From: Triglochin maritima
Lineage: Eukaryota > Streptophyta > Magnoliopsida > Alismatales > Juncaginaceae
Assembly (NCBI GenBank): GCA_963682175.1
Contig: OY821782.1
Coordinates: 29,471,741-29,535,740 of the forward strand
Direction of reading: 5' to 3'
Length of the DNA: 64,000 nt
Shown one piece after another: positions 45,720-57,335 of the stretch. The notes under the pieces are model-generated. The model was not told where the DNA came from. It saw nothing but the letters and a program-made list of their open reading frames with translations, and made no database searches. Within the stretch, counting starts at the first letter, position 1. Each line of letters begins with the position of its first letter. The position numbers were made by a program, and so were the translations under genes.

Positions 45720-46184
45720 TGTTAAGACCTAAACCTGGAGAGAGAGAGAGAGGTATGGGGTGGAGTTTGGTTAGGGTGTAAGGTGGTATGGGGGGTGTAA
45801 GAGAGGGTATGGAGAGGAGTATGGGGTAGGTGTAGGTTTTGTTTTATAAACACAAAACCCAACCCTTTCTCCCCTTCCCTTCTCCATTTCGTTTTTCACC
45901 AATCTCACCACCTTCCCTTGTTTCCGGTGACCAGAAGGAGGAGAAGATCTCCGGCGACGTGGTGGAGGCACGCACGAGGAAGGAGCGTCAGGAGCGGAGG
46001 AAAGAAGGAGAAGAAGCTAGAATCGACGCCGTAGGAGGAGGAGTTCGCCGGACGCGTTCTCGCCTCGGAAAAGGAATGCCAAGTCTTCATAGTAACTCCC
46101 CAAGAGGTGTGGGAGTGTAGGGGGCGGTGTTGGTGTCGTTTCTCCGGCGAACCAAACTGGACAGAGGTTGAAGATGCTTTGTTT

Positions 46185-46910
46185 GGTCGACCGATTGAGA
46201 GTTCGGTCGACCGAACAACGTTTAAATGATGCCTGGCCAGAGGGAAAATGTATAGTCTGGTCGACCGGTGGTTAGGTCAGTCGATCGATATTTGTAAATA
46301 ATAACTAACTGCCCTAAAACGGTCGAACGACGTCTGTGTGACGGTCGACCGTTGATGCCAAATTTCGCAGGAAAATAAAGGGTTACATTAGCCCAGTCGA
46401 TCGGTGTTTGTTTCGGTCGACCGAACCCGCTTTAGATAGGTTAGACATGCCTACGGTCGACCGAGTATGTGTCTCGGTCAACCGAACTGCGCAAAGTCGG
46501 TCAAGAGCGTTGACCATCTAAACGGTCGACCGCTCTCAGTCCGGTCGACCGACCGCGTGCAGTTTTCCTGAAATGAAGTGCCTGTTGATCCGGTCGACCG
46601 GAAGAGTTTCGGTCGACCGAATGCAGTGGGCAGGATTCATGCAGTTTTCCTTATCGGTTGAATGGACCCTGGTTCGACCGAGAGGATATATATGTATAAA
46701 AAATGTATAGCGTAGACCTTCCAAATGGTCGACCGCTAGATTGACCTTGTTCGACTGGTGGGTCGAATTATCACTGGTTAGGACTGGGCGGTGACTTGCT
46801 AAACGGTCGACCGTCCGAAAGACCTTGTCCGACCGATTGATAGTGTTTTACCTCAGTATCGAGTACTGAGTGGGAAACCGGTCGACCGGTGTACTTGTCG
46901 CGGTCGTCCG
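46185..46910. repeat. Array of GGTCGACCG palindromes in the 5' LTR of I
   Basis: Thirteen exact GGTCGACCG copies, starting at 46185, 46205, 46259, 46343, 46415, 46455, 46524, 46543, 46592, 46611, 46727, 46805 and 46880, plus about nine near matches. They fall into about 11 pairs with 16-22 bp (mostly 19-22) between partners. Pair starts are 60-78 bp apart, about 70 on average. The intervening sequence is not obviously repeated. Confidence 0.85.
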
Positions 46911-47050
46911 ATTAACCGCAGGTTGGTGGATTTATCCACACGCGAGCCGTCGAGCATAGGTCGACTACCGGCTCTGAACCCGCAGTCGATCACTGGACCT
47001 CGGAGCTACGGATTTCACCTTCGACGAGGGCGTATTCAGTTGGACCCCTT

Positions 47051-47219
47051 ATTCTTGTGTAGGTAGGGGATGCCTTCCATGCTTGTGTAGTTGGGTGACG
47101 CCTTCTATCCTTGTGTAGGAAGGAGATGCCTTTTCCTTGTGTAGGAGAGTGATGCCCCTTGAGCCTGTGCGGCAGAGGGAAGCCTTTCATGCCTGTGCGG
47201 CTAGGAGATGGACCGTGGT
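47051..47219. repeat. About 28-bp tandem repeat in the 5' LTR of I
   Basis: Six degenerate units built on CTTGTGTAGG...GATGCC. The 3' LTR copy (about 53543-53692) lacks a stretch at the end of the array that the 5' LTR has (about 47200-47228). Confidence 0.8.
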
Positions 47220-47634
47220 GGCGGTTGGGCATTCATTGGGCCCAAGGCGGATTTGCATTTCATGAGCATTATTTGGCATTTTCGCCTTATTTTCTGTATA
47301 TGTTAGGAGATGTTGGCATACGGGGTTCCTTTCGGGAACTCAGGTGCATTTTGTGTTTCATCTTCAGGGAGCAGGCAGTCGTAGGTTGGTGGTGACCGAG
47401 GGGACTACCTCCGGGATCGGGTCCTGTCATCTCATCGTTTTTGTAGAGGTAGTGATTACAATAGTTATGTATTAGTCATGTAATCACTCTTTTGACACTC
47501 TGTATTATGACTTCCACGTGGAGATATTATATATATATATTCAGTTGACTTTTCTAGTAACGTGCCCTCTTTGACCGTTGACTGTCGTATGTTTAATTTA
47601 AAATTTTCTTCCGCTATTTTGGGACGTTACAACT

Positions 47635-47647
47635 TGGTATCAGAGCC
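47635..47647 (+). other. Primer-binding site of I (initiator tRNA-Met)
   Basis: TGGTATCAGAGCC, three bases after the LTR end, is the standard plant retrotransposon PBS complementary to initiator tRNA-Met. Confidence 0.92.
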
Positions 47648-47760
47648 TTGATTTCGGTGTACTTTCCCAAGGAAACCACCATCGAGTTAGGATTAGAGTC
47701 TAGAGGTCCATGGCATGCATTCATGATCATTCTGACGTGAGCTCTTTGTTTTGTAGAGAG

Positions 47761-49299
47761 ATGCCTCCGAGACGGGTCATGCCTGTGGATGAGACTCGCA
47801 GTTCGAGTGAGACTGTGAGGGAGGAGGCCCGGGAGGCAGAGCGCAGGGTCCTGTTCGATACCGTGGAGCGATTGAGCGAGATGTTGGAGCGCCAGGCAGC
47901 GCTGAGTGCGCAGACGGGGGCCGGTGCGATGCACTACCGGTTCATGAGGCAGCACCCTCCGATTTTACTAGGCAGATGGTTGCAGAGGCAGCTGAGTTGT
48001 GGATCTTCACTATGCAGACGATCTTCAGGGCCATTGACTGTACTCCGGAGAAGAAGGTGGACCTGGCCACCTACGTGCCGAGAGGAGCTGCAGCGAACTG
48101 GTGGATGTCGACTTCAGCAGTTTTGTTCGCCGGTCGAGAGGATGTGTCGTGGGAGGAGTTCGTTGAGGAGTTCAACGAGCAGTACTCTCCGGAGCACGTT
48201 CGAGACAAGAAGAGGGAGGAGTTCCTGGCCCTGGAGCAGAGGAGCATGACACTGGAGGAGTACATTGGGAAGTTTAACGCCCTTGAGCGTTACTATCTGG
48301 AGATCTTCGTCACTCAGGCACAAAGGTCGATGAAGTTTGTTAGTGGACTCTGGAAGCTGCTAAGGACCCAAGTGCTGTCGAGCATGCCGCGCACCTTGGC
48401 GGATGCAGTGAGGAGTGCCACGATTATGGAGAGAGACTACCGGGAGAATTACCAGGATGAGAGGAGGCCGGTCGGGAGATCCTCAGGGAGGCCAGGAGGG
48501 CAGAGTTCGGGGAATCCGGGCAAGAGGCCCCGGATCGAGGCAGCAGGGGCGACGCAGCCAGAGGTGTGCAGGAGCTGTGGCAGAGTGCACACTGGGTACT
48601 GCTTTGGGCCGGGTACTTGTCATGGTTGTCGTCAGCTGGGCCACTTCGTCAGGAATTGCCCTTGTAAGGGCGCTGGACCGAGCAGACCTCTGGGACTTCC
48701 GATTGCCAGTGGAGGCGGAGCTAGGAGACCTGCATCACCTCAGCAGGGTCAGCGCAGTGGACGAGTCTTAACTATCCAGGCGGACGAGGCGAGGGATGCC
48801 AACACTGTCGTGGAAGGTACACTTCTTGTGGCAGGTTTGGAAGCTAGGGTGCTTTTTGATTGTGGCGCGACACACTCGTTCATCTCGGAGCGATTTACGG
48901 GAGTGTTGGGTTGTACCCTTGCAATGTTGACTGCCACTTTGGAAATCAGCACACCCCTAGCTCTGGTGGGTACTGTGGGGAGCTTCATCCCCGACACCAC
49001 GATTGTTTCGCGAGACCAAGATTTTTCGGCAGATCTGGTCTTGCTACCGATGGACGACTTCGAAGTTATTCTTGGGATGGACTGGCTGTCCCGGCATGAT
49101 TTGCGTGTCCTTTGCCGTGAGAAGAAGATTTTGATTCTGAGGAAGGGGTTGCCTGATATCATGATTAGAGGAATCAGGAACAGAGGAGGCCGCATTGTGG
49201 TGTCAGCTTTGAGGGCTCAGAAGTTGATGCTGCAGGGTTGCAGAGCATTCCTAGCGACGCTGGTTGTTCCAGAGGCTGAGTCACTGAGGTTGAACAAGA
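47761..49299 (+). pseudogene. gag-protease of element I (frameshifted)
   Basis: Starts at the ATG of MPPRRVMPVDETRSS. A 1-bp loss near 47959 shifts the frame; the frame resumes as [13 protein letters not shown] and the capsid-like part with [42 protein letters not shown] knuckle [14 protein letters not shown] lies at 48618-48659, preceded by an extra Cys/His cluster ([12 protein letters not shown]). The protease active site is DCG (48858-48866) in [13 protein letters not shown], followed by [11 protein letters not shown]. Apart from the frameshift the region is open and continuous with RT. Confidence 0.9.
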
Positions 49300-50640
49300 T
49301 AGATGTGGTGCGGGAGTTTACAGAGGTGTTTCCAGATGATATCCCAGGATTGCCACCTCTGCGAGAGTTGGAGTTTTGCATTGAGCTGGCAGCAGACACC
49401 TCACCACAGTCGAAAACCCCGTACAGGATGGCACCAGCAGAGTTGGCAGAGTTGAAGAAGCAGCTACAGGAGCTGATGGAGGCTGGTTTCATCAGACCGA
49501 GTGTCTCACCATGGGGCGTGCCAGTGTTGTTTGTGAAGAAGATGGACGGGTCATTGCGGATGTGCATTGACTATAGGATGCTGAACAAGGTCACCATCAA
49601 GAATAGGTATCCCCTACCTAGGATTGAGGACTTGTTCGACCAGTTGCAGTCAGTGAAGGTATTCTCTAAGATAGACCTACGTTCAAGATACCATCAGCTG
49701 AGGATCTGAGAGGAGGATGTCCAAAAGACAGCATTCAGGACCAGATATGGGCACTATGAGTTCTTGGTGATGCCTTTCGGGTTGACGAACGCTCCAGCAG
49801 CTTTCATGGATCTGATGAACCGGACGTTCTGGCAGTACTTGGAAAGATGTGTCGTTGTCTTTGTGGATGATATCCTGATCTACTCACCTGACGTGGAGCA
49901 GCACAGGGAGCACCTACGGATTGTACTTTGCATTCTGAGATCCCAGTGGTTGTATGCTAAGTTCTCAAAGTGCGAATTCTGGTTGGACAGAGTCGCATTT
50001 CTTGGCCACATCATTTCTGCGGAGGGCATTTCGGTGGATCCGGCGAAGGTAGAGGCAGTGACTGAGTGGAGAGCCCCTGCGAGCGTGACGGAGATCGGAA
50101 GCTTTGTTGGGTTGGCGGGTTACTACCGTCACTTCATCAAAGACTTCTCGAGGTTAGCTGCACCTCTGACTGCCCTGACGCAGAAGGGAGTCACTTTTGT
50201 TTGGTCCCAGAAGTGCGAGGACAACTTTCAGGAGCTGAAGAGACGACTGACGACACCTCCAGTTTTGACTCTGCCGAGCGGCACAGGAGGTTTTGTGGTC
50301 TACAGTGACGCGTCAGGCGTTGGTTTGGGTTGCGTGTTGATGCAGCACGGGAGGGTAATTGCATACGCGTCGAGGCAGCTGAAGACTCATGAGAAGAATT
50401 ACCCGACACATGACTTGGAGTTGGCAGCTGTTGTGCACGCATTGAAGACATGGAGACACTACCTGATTGTGAGCAGTTCGAGATATTCACCGATCACCAG
50501 AGTCTGAAGTACCTCTTCTCCCAGACGGAGTTGAATATGAGACATCGCTGTTGGTTGGAGTTCATTAAGAACTACGATTTCACCATCTCCTACCACCCGG
50601 GGAAGGCGAATTCAGTTGCAGACGCCTTGAGTAGGAGAGT
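49300..50640 (+). pseudogene. reverse transcriptase-RNase H of element I (broken)
   Basis: RT blocks: [82 protein letters not shown] and the catalytic FVDDILIYS (VDD at 49863-49871). A TGA at 49707 sits in the codon right after the KIDL block, probably from CGA. RNase H shows [31 protein letters not shown] and [12 protein letters not shown] 1-bp loss near 50467 shifts the frame within it. Typical chromoviral pol order. Confidence 0.9.
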
Positions 50641-52166
50641 GGAGGTAGCAGTTGCAAGCTTGTGCCTTCAGGAGTGGAGACTGCTTGAGTCATTGGCAGA
50701 GTGGAGGCCGTTCACTGGAGACTCTGAGGGAGCAGTGTTAGCTGGGTTGCGGGTGGAGCCACAGACAGTCTTACAGGTAGTGCAGGCGCAGCGTGAGGAT
50801 GATGAGTTGGTCAGTCTGCTAGAGTTGACTGCCATAGAGGGGTCAGATTTCAGTGTTGGGGTTGATGGAGGTCTAAGATTCAGAGGGCGGATCTGGGTGC
50901 CGAAGGTTGATGGGATGATAGATTACATCATGGAGGAGGCACACCGAGCGAAGTACACCATCCATCGAGGGAGCACGAAGATGTATAAGGAACTGCAGCG
51001 GAACTTCTGGTGGAGAGGCATGAAGAAGGACATTGCAGAGTTCGTGAGTCGGTGCTTGGTCTGTGAGCAGGTGAAGATTGAGCACCAGAGGCCAGCTGGA
51101 CCCATGCAGAGTATCAAACTTCGTCACGGGGCTACCGAAGATGAGGCGGTTCCATGACGCGATTTGGGTGATAGTCGATAGACTGACCAAGTCGGCGTAC
51201 TTTCTGGCCATTAGGACCACCTTGCTTTTGGAGTGTCTGGTGAAGCTGTATGTAGAGGAGATCGTCAGATTGCACGGAGTACCGGTGAGCATCATCTCTG
51301 ACAGAGATCTGAGGTTCACATCCAGATTTTGGTGGAGTCTGCAGCAGGCACTGGGGACACGCCTGAGGTTCAGTACAGCTTTTCACCCTCAGACAGACGG
51401 CCAGTCAGAGAGGACTATCCAGACCTTGGAGGATATGCGGAGGGCTTGCACGCTGGACTGGGCTGGACACTGGAATGAGCATCTACCTCTGATCGAGTTC
51501 GCCTACAACAATAGCTACCATGCTAGTATTGGGATGGCACCGTATGAGGCGTTGTACGGAAGGCCATGCAGAGCACCGGTATGCTGGAGTGACATAGGTG
51601 AGAGGCAGTTAGTTGGCCCGGAGCTTGTGCAGATGTACGCAGAGAAGGTTGACCTGATCAGGAGGAGGTTGGCTACAACACAGAGCAGACAGAAGAGTTA
51701 TGCTGACCGACGCATGCGGACTTTGAGCTTCGAGGTTGGAGATCACGTCTTCCTGAAGATTTCACCAGCTCGGGGAGTGATGAGGTTCGGGAAGAAGGGG
51801 AAGCTCAGTCCGAGGTATGTCGGACCTTTTGAGATCTTGGACCGTGTCGGGGAGGTCGCCTACAGAGTTGCTTTGCGACCACAGTTCTCTGGCCTTCACA
51901 ACGTCTTCCATGTATCTATGTTGAGGAAGTACGTTGCAGACCCGACACATGTGATAGAGTTTGCAGTACCTGAGATCCGGCAGGACTTGTCACTTGAGGA
52001 GAGGCCAATTGAGATCATCGACCGGATGGATCATCAGCTCAGGAGGAGGACCATTCCGATGGTTAAGGTCAAATGGCAGCATCACAGTGAGCGCGAGGCC
52101 ACCTGGGAGATTGAAGAGGATGTTCGGAGGCATTATCTGGAGCTCTTCGGTGAGTTACCTTTCTGA
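50641..52166 (+). pseudogene. integrase with C-terminal chromodomain-like segment, element I (deleted catalytic residue)
   Basis: The zinc-binding domain is intact (HRAKYTIHRG and CLVCEQVK). Around 51113 the frame changes and about a dozen residues are missing; the position of the first catalytic aspartate (before FVTGLP) reads as asparagine. The other two acidic residues remain in IISDRDLRFTSRFW and HPQTDGQSERTIQTLEDMRR. Downstream come YGRPCRAPVCW, the GPFEILDRVGEVAYRVALR module and a chromodomain-like end VKVKWQHHSEREATWEIEED (about 52060-52130). It stops at 52164. The chromodomain class targets insertion into heterochromatin. Confidence 0.88.
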
Positions 52167-52186
52167 TTTCGAGGCGAAATCCTTTT

Positions 52187-52199
52187 AAGGAGGGTGGAT
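52187..52199 (+). other. Polypurine tract of I
   Basis: AAGGAGGGTGGAT lies directly before the 3' LTR, a typical chromoviral form. Confidence 0.85.
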
Positions 52200-52215
52200 T
52201 GTTAAGACCTAAACC

Positions 52216-52252
<37 letters not shown>

Positions 52253-54100
52253 GGGGTGGAGTGTGGTTAAGGTGTAAGGTGGTATGGGGGGTGTAAGAGA
52301 GGGTATGGAGAGGAGTATGGGGTTGGTGTAGGTTTTGTTTTATAAACACAAAACCCAACCCTTTCTCCCCTTCCCTTCTCCATTTCGTTTTTTACCAATC
52401 TCACCACCTTCCCTTGTTTCCGGCGACCAGAAGGAGGAGAAGATCTCCGGCGACGTGGTGGAGGCGCGTACGAGGAAGGAGCGTCAGGAGCGGAGGAAAG
52501 AAGGAGAAGAAGGTAGAATCGACGCCGGAGGAGGAGGAGCTCACCGGACGCGTCCTCGCCTCGGAAAAGGTATGCCAAGTCTTCATTGTAACTCCCCAAG
52601 AGGTGTGGGAGTCTAGGGGGCGGCGTTGGTGTCGTTTCTCCGTCGAACCCAACTGGACAGAGGTTGAAGATGCTCTGTTCGGTCGACCGATTGAGAGTTC
52701 GGTCGACCGAACAACGTCTAAATGATGCCTGCCAAGAGGGAAAATGTATAGTCTGGTCGACCGGTGGTTGGGTCAGTCGATCGATATTTGTAAATTATAA
52801 CTTACTGCCGAAAACGGTCGAACGACGTCTGTGTGACGGTCGACCGCTTATGCCAAAATTTCGTAGGTAAATAAAGAGTTACATTAGCCCGGTCGACCGG
52901 TGTTTGTTTCGGTCGACCGAACCCAGTAGATAGGTTAGACATGCCTACGGTCGACCGAGTGTGTGTCTCGGTCAACCGAACTGCGCAAAGTCGGTCAAGA
53001 GCGTTGACCATCTAAACGGTCGACCGCTCTGGTCCAGTCGACCGACCGCGTGCAGTTTTCCTGCAGTGAAGTGCATGTTGATCTGGTCGACCGGAAGAGT
53101 TTCGGTCGACCGAATGCAGTGGGCAAGATTCATGCAGTTTTCCTTATCGGTTGAACGGACCCTGGTTCGACCGACATGATATATATGTATAAAAATTGTA
53201 TAGCGTAGACCTTCCAAACGGTCGACCGCTAGATTGACCTTCTTCGAGCGGTGTGTCGAATTATCATTGGTTAGGACTGGGCGGTGACTTGCTAAATGGT
53301 CGACCATCCGAGAGACCCTGTCCGACCGATTGATAGTGTTTTACCTCATTACCGAGTACTGAGCGGGAGACCATTCGACCAGTGTACTTGTCGTCGTCGA
53401 CCGATTAACCGCTGGTTGGTGGATTTATCCACACGCGAGCCGTCGAGCATAGGTCGACTACTGGCTCTGAGCCCACGGTCGATCACCGGACCTCGGAGCT
53501 ACGGATTTCACCTTCAACGAGGGTGTATTCAGTTGGACCCCCTATTCTTGTGTAGGTAGGGGATGCCTTCCATGATTGTGTAGGTGGGAGACGCCTTCTA
53601 TCCTTGTGTAGGAAGGAGATGCCCTTTCCTTGTGTAGGAGAGTGATGCCCCTTGAGCCTGTGCGACAGAGAGAAGCCTTTCATGCATGTGCGGCTGGGCA
53701 TTCGTTGGGCCCGAGGTGGATTTGCATTTCATGAGCATTATTTGGCATTTTTGTCTTATTTTCTGTATATGTTAGGAGATGTTGGCATACGGGGTTCCTT
53801 TCGGGAACTCAGGCGGATTTTGTGTTTCATCTTCAGGGAGCAGGCAGTCGTAGGTTGGTGGTGACCGAGGGGACAACCTTAGGGATCGGGTCCTGTCATC
53901 TTATCGTTTTTGTAGAGGTACTGATTACAGTAGTTATGTATTAGTCATGTAATCACTCTTTTGACACTCTGTATTATGACTTCCACGTGGAGATATTTTA
54001 TATATATATTCAGTTGACTTTTCTAGTAACGTGCCCTCTTTGACCGTTGATGGTCGTATGTTTAATTTAAAAATTTCTTCCGCTGTTTTGGGACGTTACA
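52200..54100 (+). repeat. 3' LTR of element I
   Basis: About 1,901 bp. It carries the palindrome array again (about 52680-53402, roughly eleven exact GGTCGACCG copies, several lost by C to T or G to A). Its (GA)n run is longer (52218-52248) than in the 5' LTR. Confidence 0.92.
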
Positions 54101-54934
54101 AAAACCCCTACACTTAATGTCTCACAACAAGATTCAAAGGGTCCTTGACTACAACAAACTTCCTTAAATTAACAGACATGAATTATTGACTCCCTACGTT
54201 CAGGGTGGACTTCTTTAAATGTTTGACTACTGAAACCCTATGATTACTCGCCCCCCCCCCCTCCCCGAGGGAAAATCGGGGTGCATCCTAACGACTAGAT
54301 AAGTCCTAAAGCCATTGTACTAGAAATCCTAATGCATCAAGTTCAAGACAATTTTGGGAGCTTTCTTTTTACTTTGCCTCTCAATGGTTTTGCACATGCT
54401 AAACACATGCAAAACCCACAAAATATTTTTCTTCGAAAACACATGAATATTTTGAAAGAAATGTGAAAATTTTAAAGCACTAAGCAAGCAAAAGAAGACA
54501 AGTAACCCTAGGATCATAGCAAACTGATATATCGATCTTAAATGCAACACACTAACATGACCCAAACAATGCACATAAAAGAAAACAAAATCTAAGGAAA
54601 ATAACTCGACTATGTATACAAGTAAAACACCACACCCCCCCCCCCCCCCCCCACCTACTTCATGTATTGTCTTCAATGAATGTGAGCATGATACTACATG
54701 GATTATGCACAAAAAGGAAAGATCTCACCAACGTGAAGCGCAAAGGGAAGTTCATGGTTATGTTTGATGGACACAACCCAAATTCCCTCAAAACCTGTGA
54801 GATGCTAAAGAAGGGATACAAATACGTGAAAGAAAAAGGGCCTAAATACAAAAACGTTGGGGCCCACAACAATCAATGTTTGCTCATGTAGGTTTTTTTT
54901 AATATGTACAACAATGGGCTCCCATCTTCATATG
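54101..54934 (-). other. 3' non-coding region of H, gene-proximal part
   Basis: Continues 45719 after element I is removed. It holds two C runs on the + strand (54251-54261 and 54635-54652, the latter 18 C) where the other elements have only 6-7 G on the sense strand. No ORF is credible. Confidence 0.72.
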
Positions 54935-57335
54935 TCAAGGGACATCAAATAGGAACCCGCCATCTCTCGAGCCAGAAATACACCAGCATGGGCTTGCAGT
55001 ATACAAAACAAAAATGCTTCACCACGTGACGCCCTTATAAGCATTGTGGTCGTTTGAGGCCTCTTGAGAGTTAGCAAGATAGGAGGCATCAATGAGAGGG
55101 GAACATTTGTCTGGTTGTTTGAAATGTAGGGTATCAGGTGGTTGATCCTTATCCCACATGGGGTCCTTAGCAGATACAGAATGTAGAACATGTGGCCCAG
55201 AGGCCTCAAAAATGGTATCTTGTGGCTCAAGAGCCACATCATCAAAAGAATGTGGCTCAAAGGCCAGCTGATCACAAGATAAGGCACCTTCTTGTGCCAG
55301 CCCAGTGAAACATCTTCTCCACCTTCATGATCTCCATCGAACAATTTCCTGAAATACTTGAAGGTGCCTTCAACTTCAATCTCATCCATGCCCTGATAAG
55401 GTTGACCCCAACAGTGTCATCGAAGGCACTTGGCTTCTTGCCGATGGTCAAGATGTTGAAATCAGCGCACTGACTACCATATGTCAAGCGCATCAGACCA
55501 TTGCGACAATTGATCAAGGCATTGGAAGTCGCTAGAAATGGTCGCCCCAGAATAATAAGAATTTGTCCAAGTGGGTTAGGCACAGGTTCCGTTTCCAAAA
55601 CAAAGAAATCGACTGGAATAATGAACTCTCCCACTTTGATCAGAACGTCTTCCACCATGCCCCTTGGTTTCTTCATAGACCTATCATCCAATTAAAGAGT
55701 GGTTTTTGTTTGTTTCAGGTCTCCAAGACCGAGGTGGACGTAGACCGAATATGGAGAAGATTAACAGATGCACCAAGGTCTAATAAAGCTCGATGTATGG
55801 ACACCTCACCAATCACACAAGAGATAGTAGGACAACCAGGATCCTTGTATTTGACTTGCATGGGTTGTGCCAACAAAGAACTCACGTTAGGCGTAAGAAA
55901 AACTTTCTTTAGAACATGAGTTTTTCTCTTCTTGGTGCATAAGTCCTTGAGAACCTTGGCATAACGTGGCCTTTGATGAATCACCTCCAACAGAGGGATG
56001 TTCACCTTAACTTGTCGAAAGATCTCAAGAATCTTCTCATGCTGATCTGAAGTTTTCTTTTAAGGCTCTCAGGGAATGGCGCCTTAGGGGCATAAGGGTT
56101 TTCCGAAGGAACCTCAGAATTATGGTCCAAAGAAACAAGAGTGGGGACCTCATAATCGGATTCCTTCGACACAAGAGGAGACAAGGGGACCTCAGGGTTC
56201 GGCCCCATCATCGAAATAAATGTAGAAGGAACTTTAGGATCAAACTCCTTCCTGGAATTATTTGTTGAGGGAACGTCAGGATCCGGCTCCCTCATAGATG
56301 CAGGTATCGCCGCAGGTCTGGTGACACCGAGACATGGTGATTACAAGGAAGGCACCCCAATGTGGTTGTCCACCTCCTTACCAGACCTCAAAGTATGAAT
56401 CACATTAATATGATGGGTTGGTTCAGAGGTAGGCTGAGCCATTAGTGGCTGTCCTGGAGAATAGGTACCCTGGGGATTCACCTTGGGTTGACTCGATAAC
56501 TGACCATTCTCACATTCATGAAACTGATGAGACAACTGGCTAACTTGCATTTCCAAAGCTTTGAAAGAACTTTGCATGCTTGACATGAACGTTTGAAGGG
56601 TTTGATCAGTAGAGGGGTCCTTTGGGTCAACCCGCTGGGGTAGTGGAGTTTGGTTAGAATAACCCGACGATGAGTCCTGAGGAGGTTGATAATTATGGTG
56701 TTGAGAACTTTAATGTGGGGGTTGATAGGTCGTCGATGGGCGTGGAGGTTGATAAGGTGGAGGTTGAGCGTGTGAGCTCTGACCGTGACAGCCACTAGGC
56801 CCCCAAGAGAAGTTAGGATGGTTACGCCATCCCGGGTTGTAGGAGTGACTGTACGGGGCCTTTGTTGATACATCACATTTGCATGCTCAGTATCCCTTGG
56901 AGCGTAAGCACATTCCATGTCTTCATGTCCGGTAAGTCCACACCTACTACATGCGAGAGTAGCGACCTGAGCTACAGGAGCTCGATCAAACTCTAAACTC
57001 TCAATCCTACGCATGAGAGCAGCCATTTTCGCGTCATACACGATAGTTGACTCAACTTAATATAATCCAGCTCGACCAGAAGTCCTGGCGGCTGGTGGCT
57101 CTCTTGTGGTGTCCCACTCAAAGGTGCGTTCAGCCATCAATTCAAAAGTGTCCCATGCCTCATCCGTGGGTTTCATTTGGAAATCACCTTCACACATTGA
57201 CTCCAACAATGTGGGTGTTTTACTTGATGCCCTCATAAACATTTTGGCATAACTGCCACAACTCAATTCCATGATGAGACACTGCAAGAGAAGGTCATTG
57301 AACCTCTCAAAGAAAGCATAAAACGATTCAGTCTC
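54935..57335 (-). pseudogene. gag C-terminal half and protease of element H (broken)
   Basis: Minus strand: FELMAERTFEWDTTREPPAA (about 57130), Gag core end, CCHC knuckle CSRCGLTGHEDMEC (about 56930-56950), the HPNFSWG tail (about 56810), and a linker with repeated EVP motifs (56295-56002). The protease follows with DLG at 55772-55780 and ILGRPFLATSNALINCRNG, then a tail ending FDVP at 54935 as in J. It is split by at least five frameshifts. It is the closest relative of J. The N-terminal part of gag is at 63755-64000. Confidence 0.82.
57331..57335. repeat. Target site duplication of element J (partner 63755-63759)
   Basis: GTCTC on both sides of J, perfect. The undisturbed homologous site in D reads GGTCTCAGTCTGATAC (about 21179). 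Confidence 0.92.

Larger units (their letters stand above)
45720..47631 (+). repeat. 5' LTR of element I
   Basis: TGTTAAGACCTAAACC to GACGTTACA, about 1,912 bp. In order: a (GA)n run (45738-45752), a TATA-like TATAAA (45845-45850), the GGTCGACCG palindrome array (46185-46910), a 28-bp tandem array (47051-47219) and an AT-rich TATATATATATA stretch near 47530. Confidence 0.92.
45720..54100 (+). mobile_element. Element I: Tekay/Del-like chromovirus
   Basis: An 8.4-kb element with 1.9-kb LTRs (45720-47631 and 52200-54100), a PBS matching initiator tRNA-Met, gag-pol in the order gag, PR, RT, RNase H, integrase, and a chromodomain-like end, plus a polypurine tract. The TSD AAAAC is perfect (45715-45719 and 54101-54105). 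The flanks join to the continuous tail sequence AACCAAAACCCCTAC, which confirms insertion into H. It differs sharply from its Athila neighbours in codon composition (G-rich) and in LTR architecture. The coding region carries at least two frameshifts, one stop and one small deletion. Confidence 0.94.

Noticed and set aside
45839..46120. 93-codon ORF near the start of element I's LTR, repeated at 52335
   Set aside because: Present once in each LTR because the LTRs are duplicates; it lies around a TATA-like site and is low complexity (Pro/Ser then Lys/Glu/Arg). Not treated as a gene.
46185..46910. Palindrome array as a CRISPR-like array
   Set aside because: Repeats are only 9 bp, spacing is uneven, it is inside an LTR of a plant retrotransposon, and no cas genes exist.
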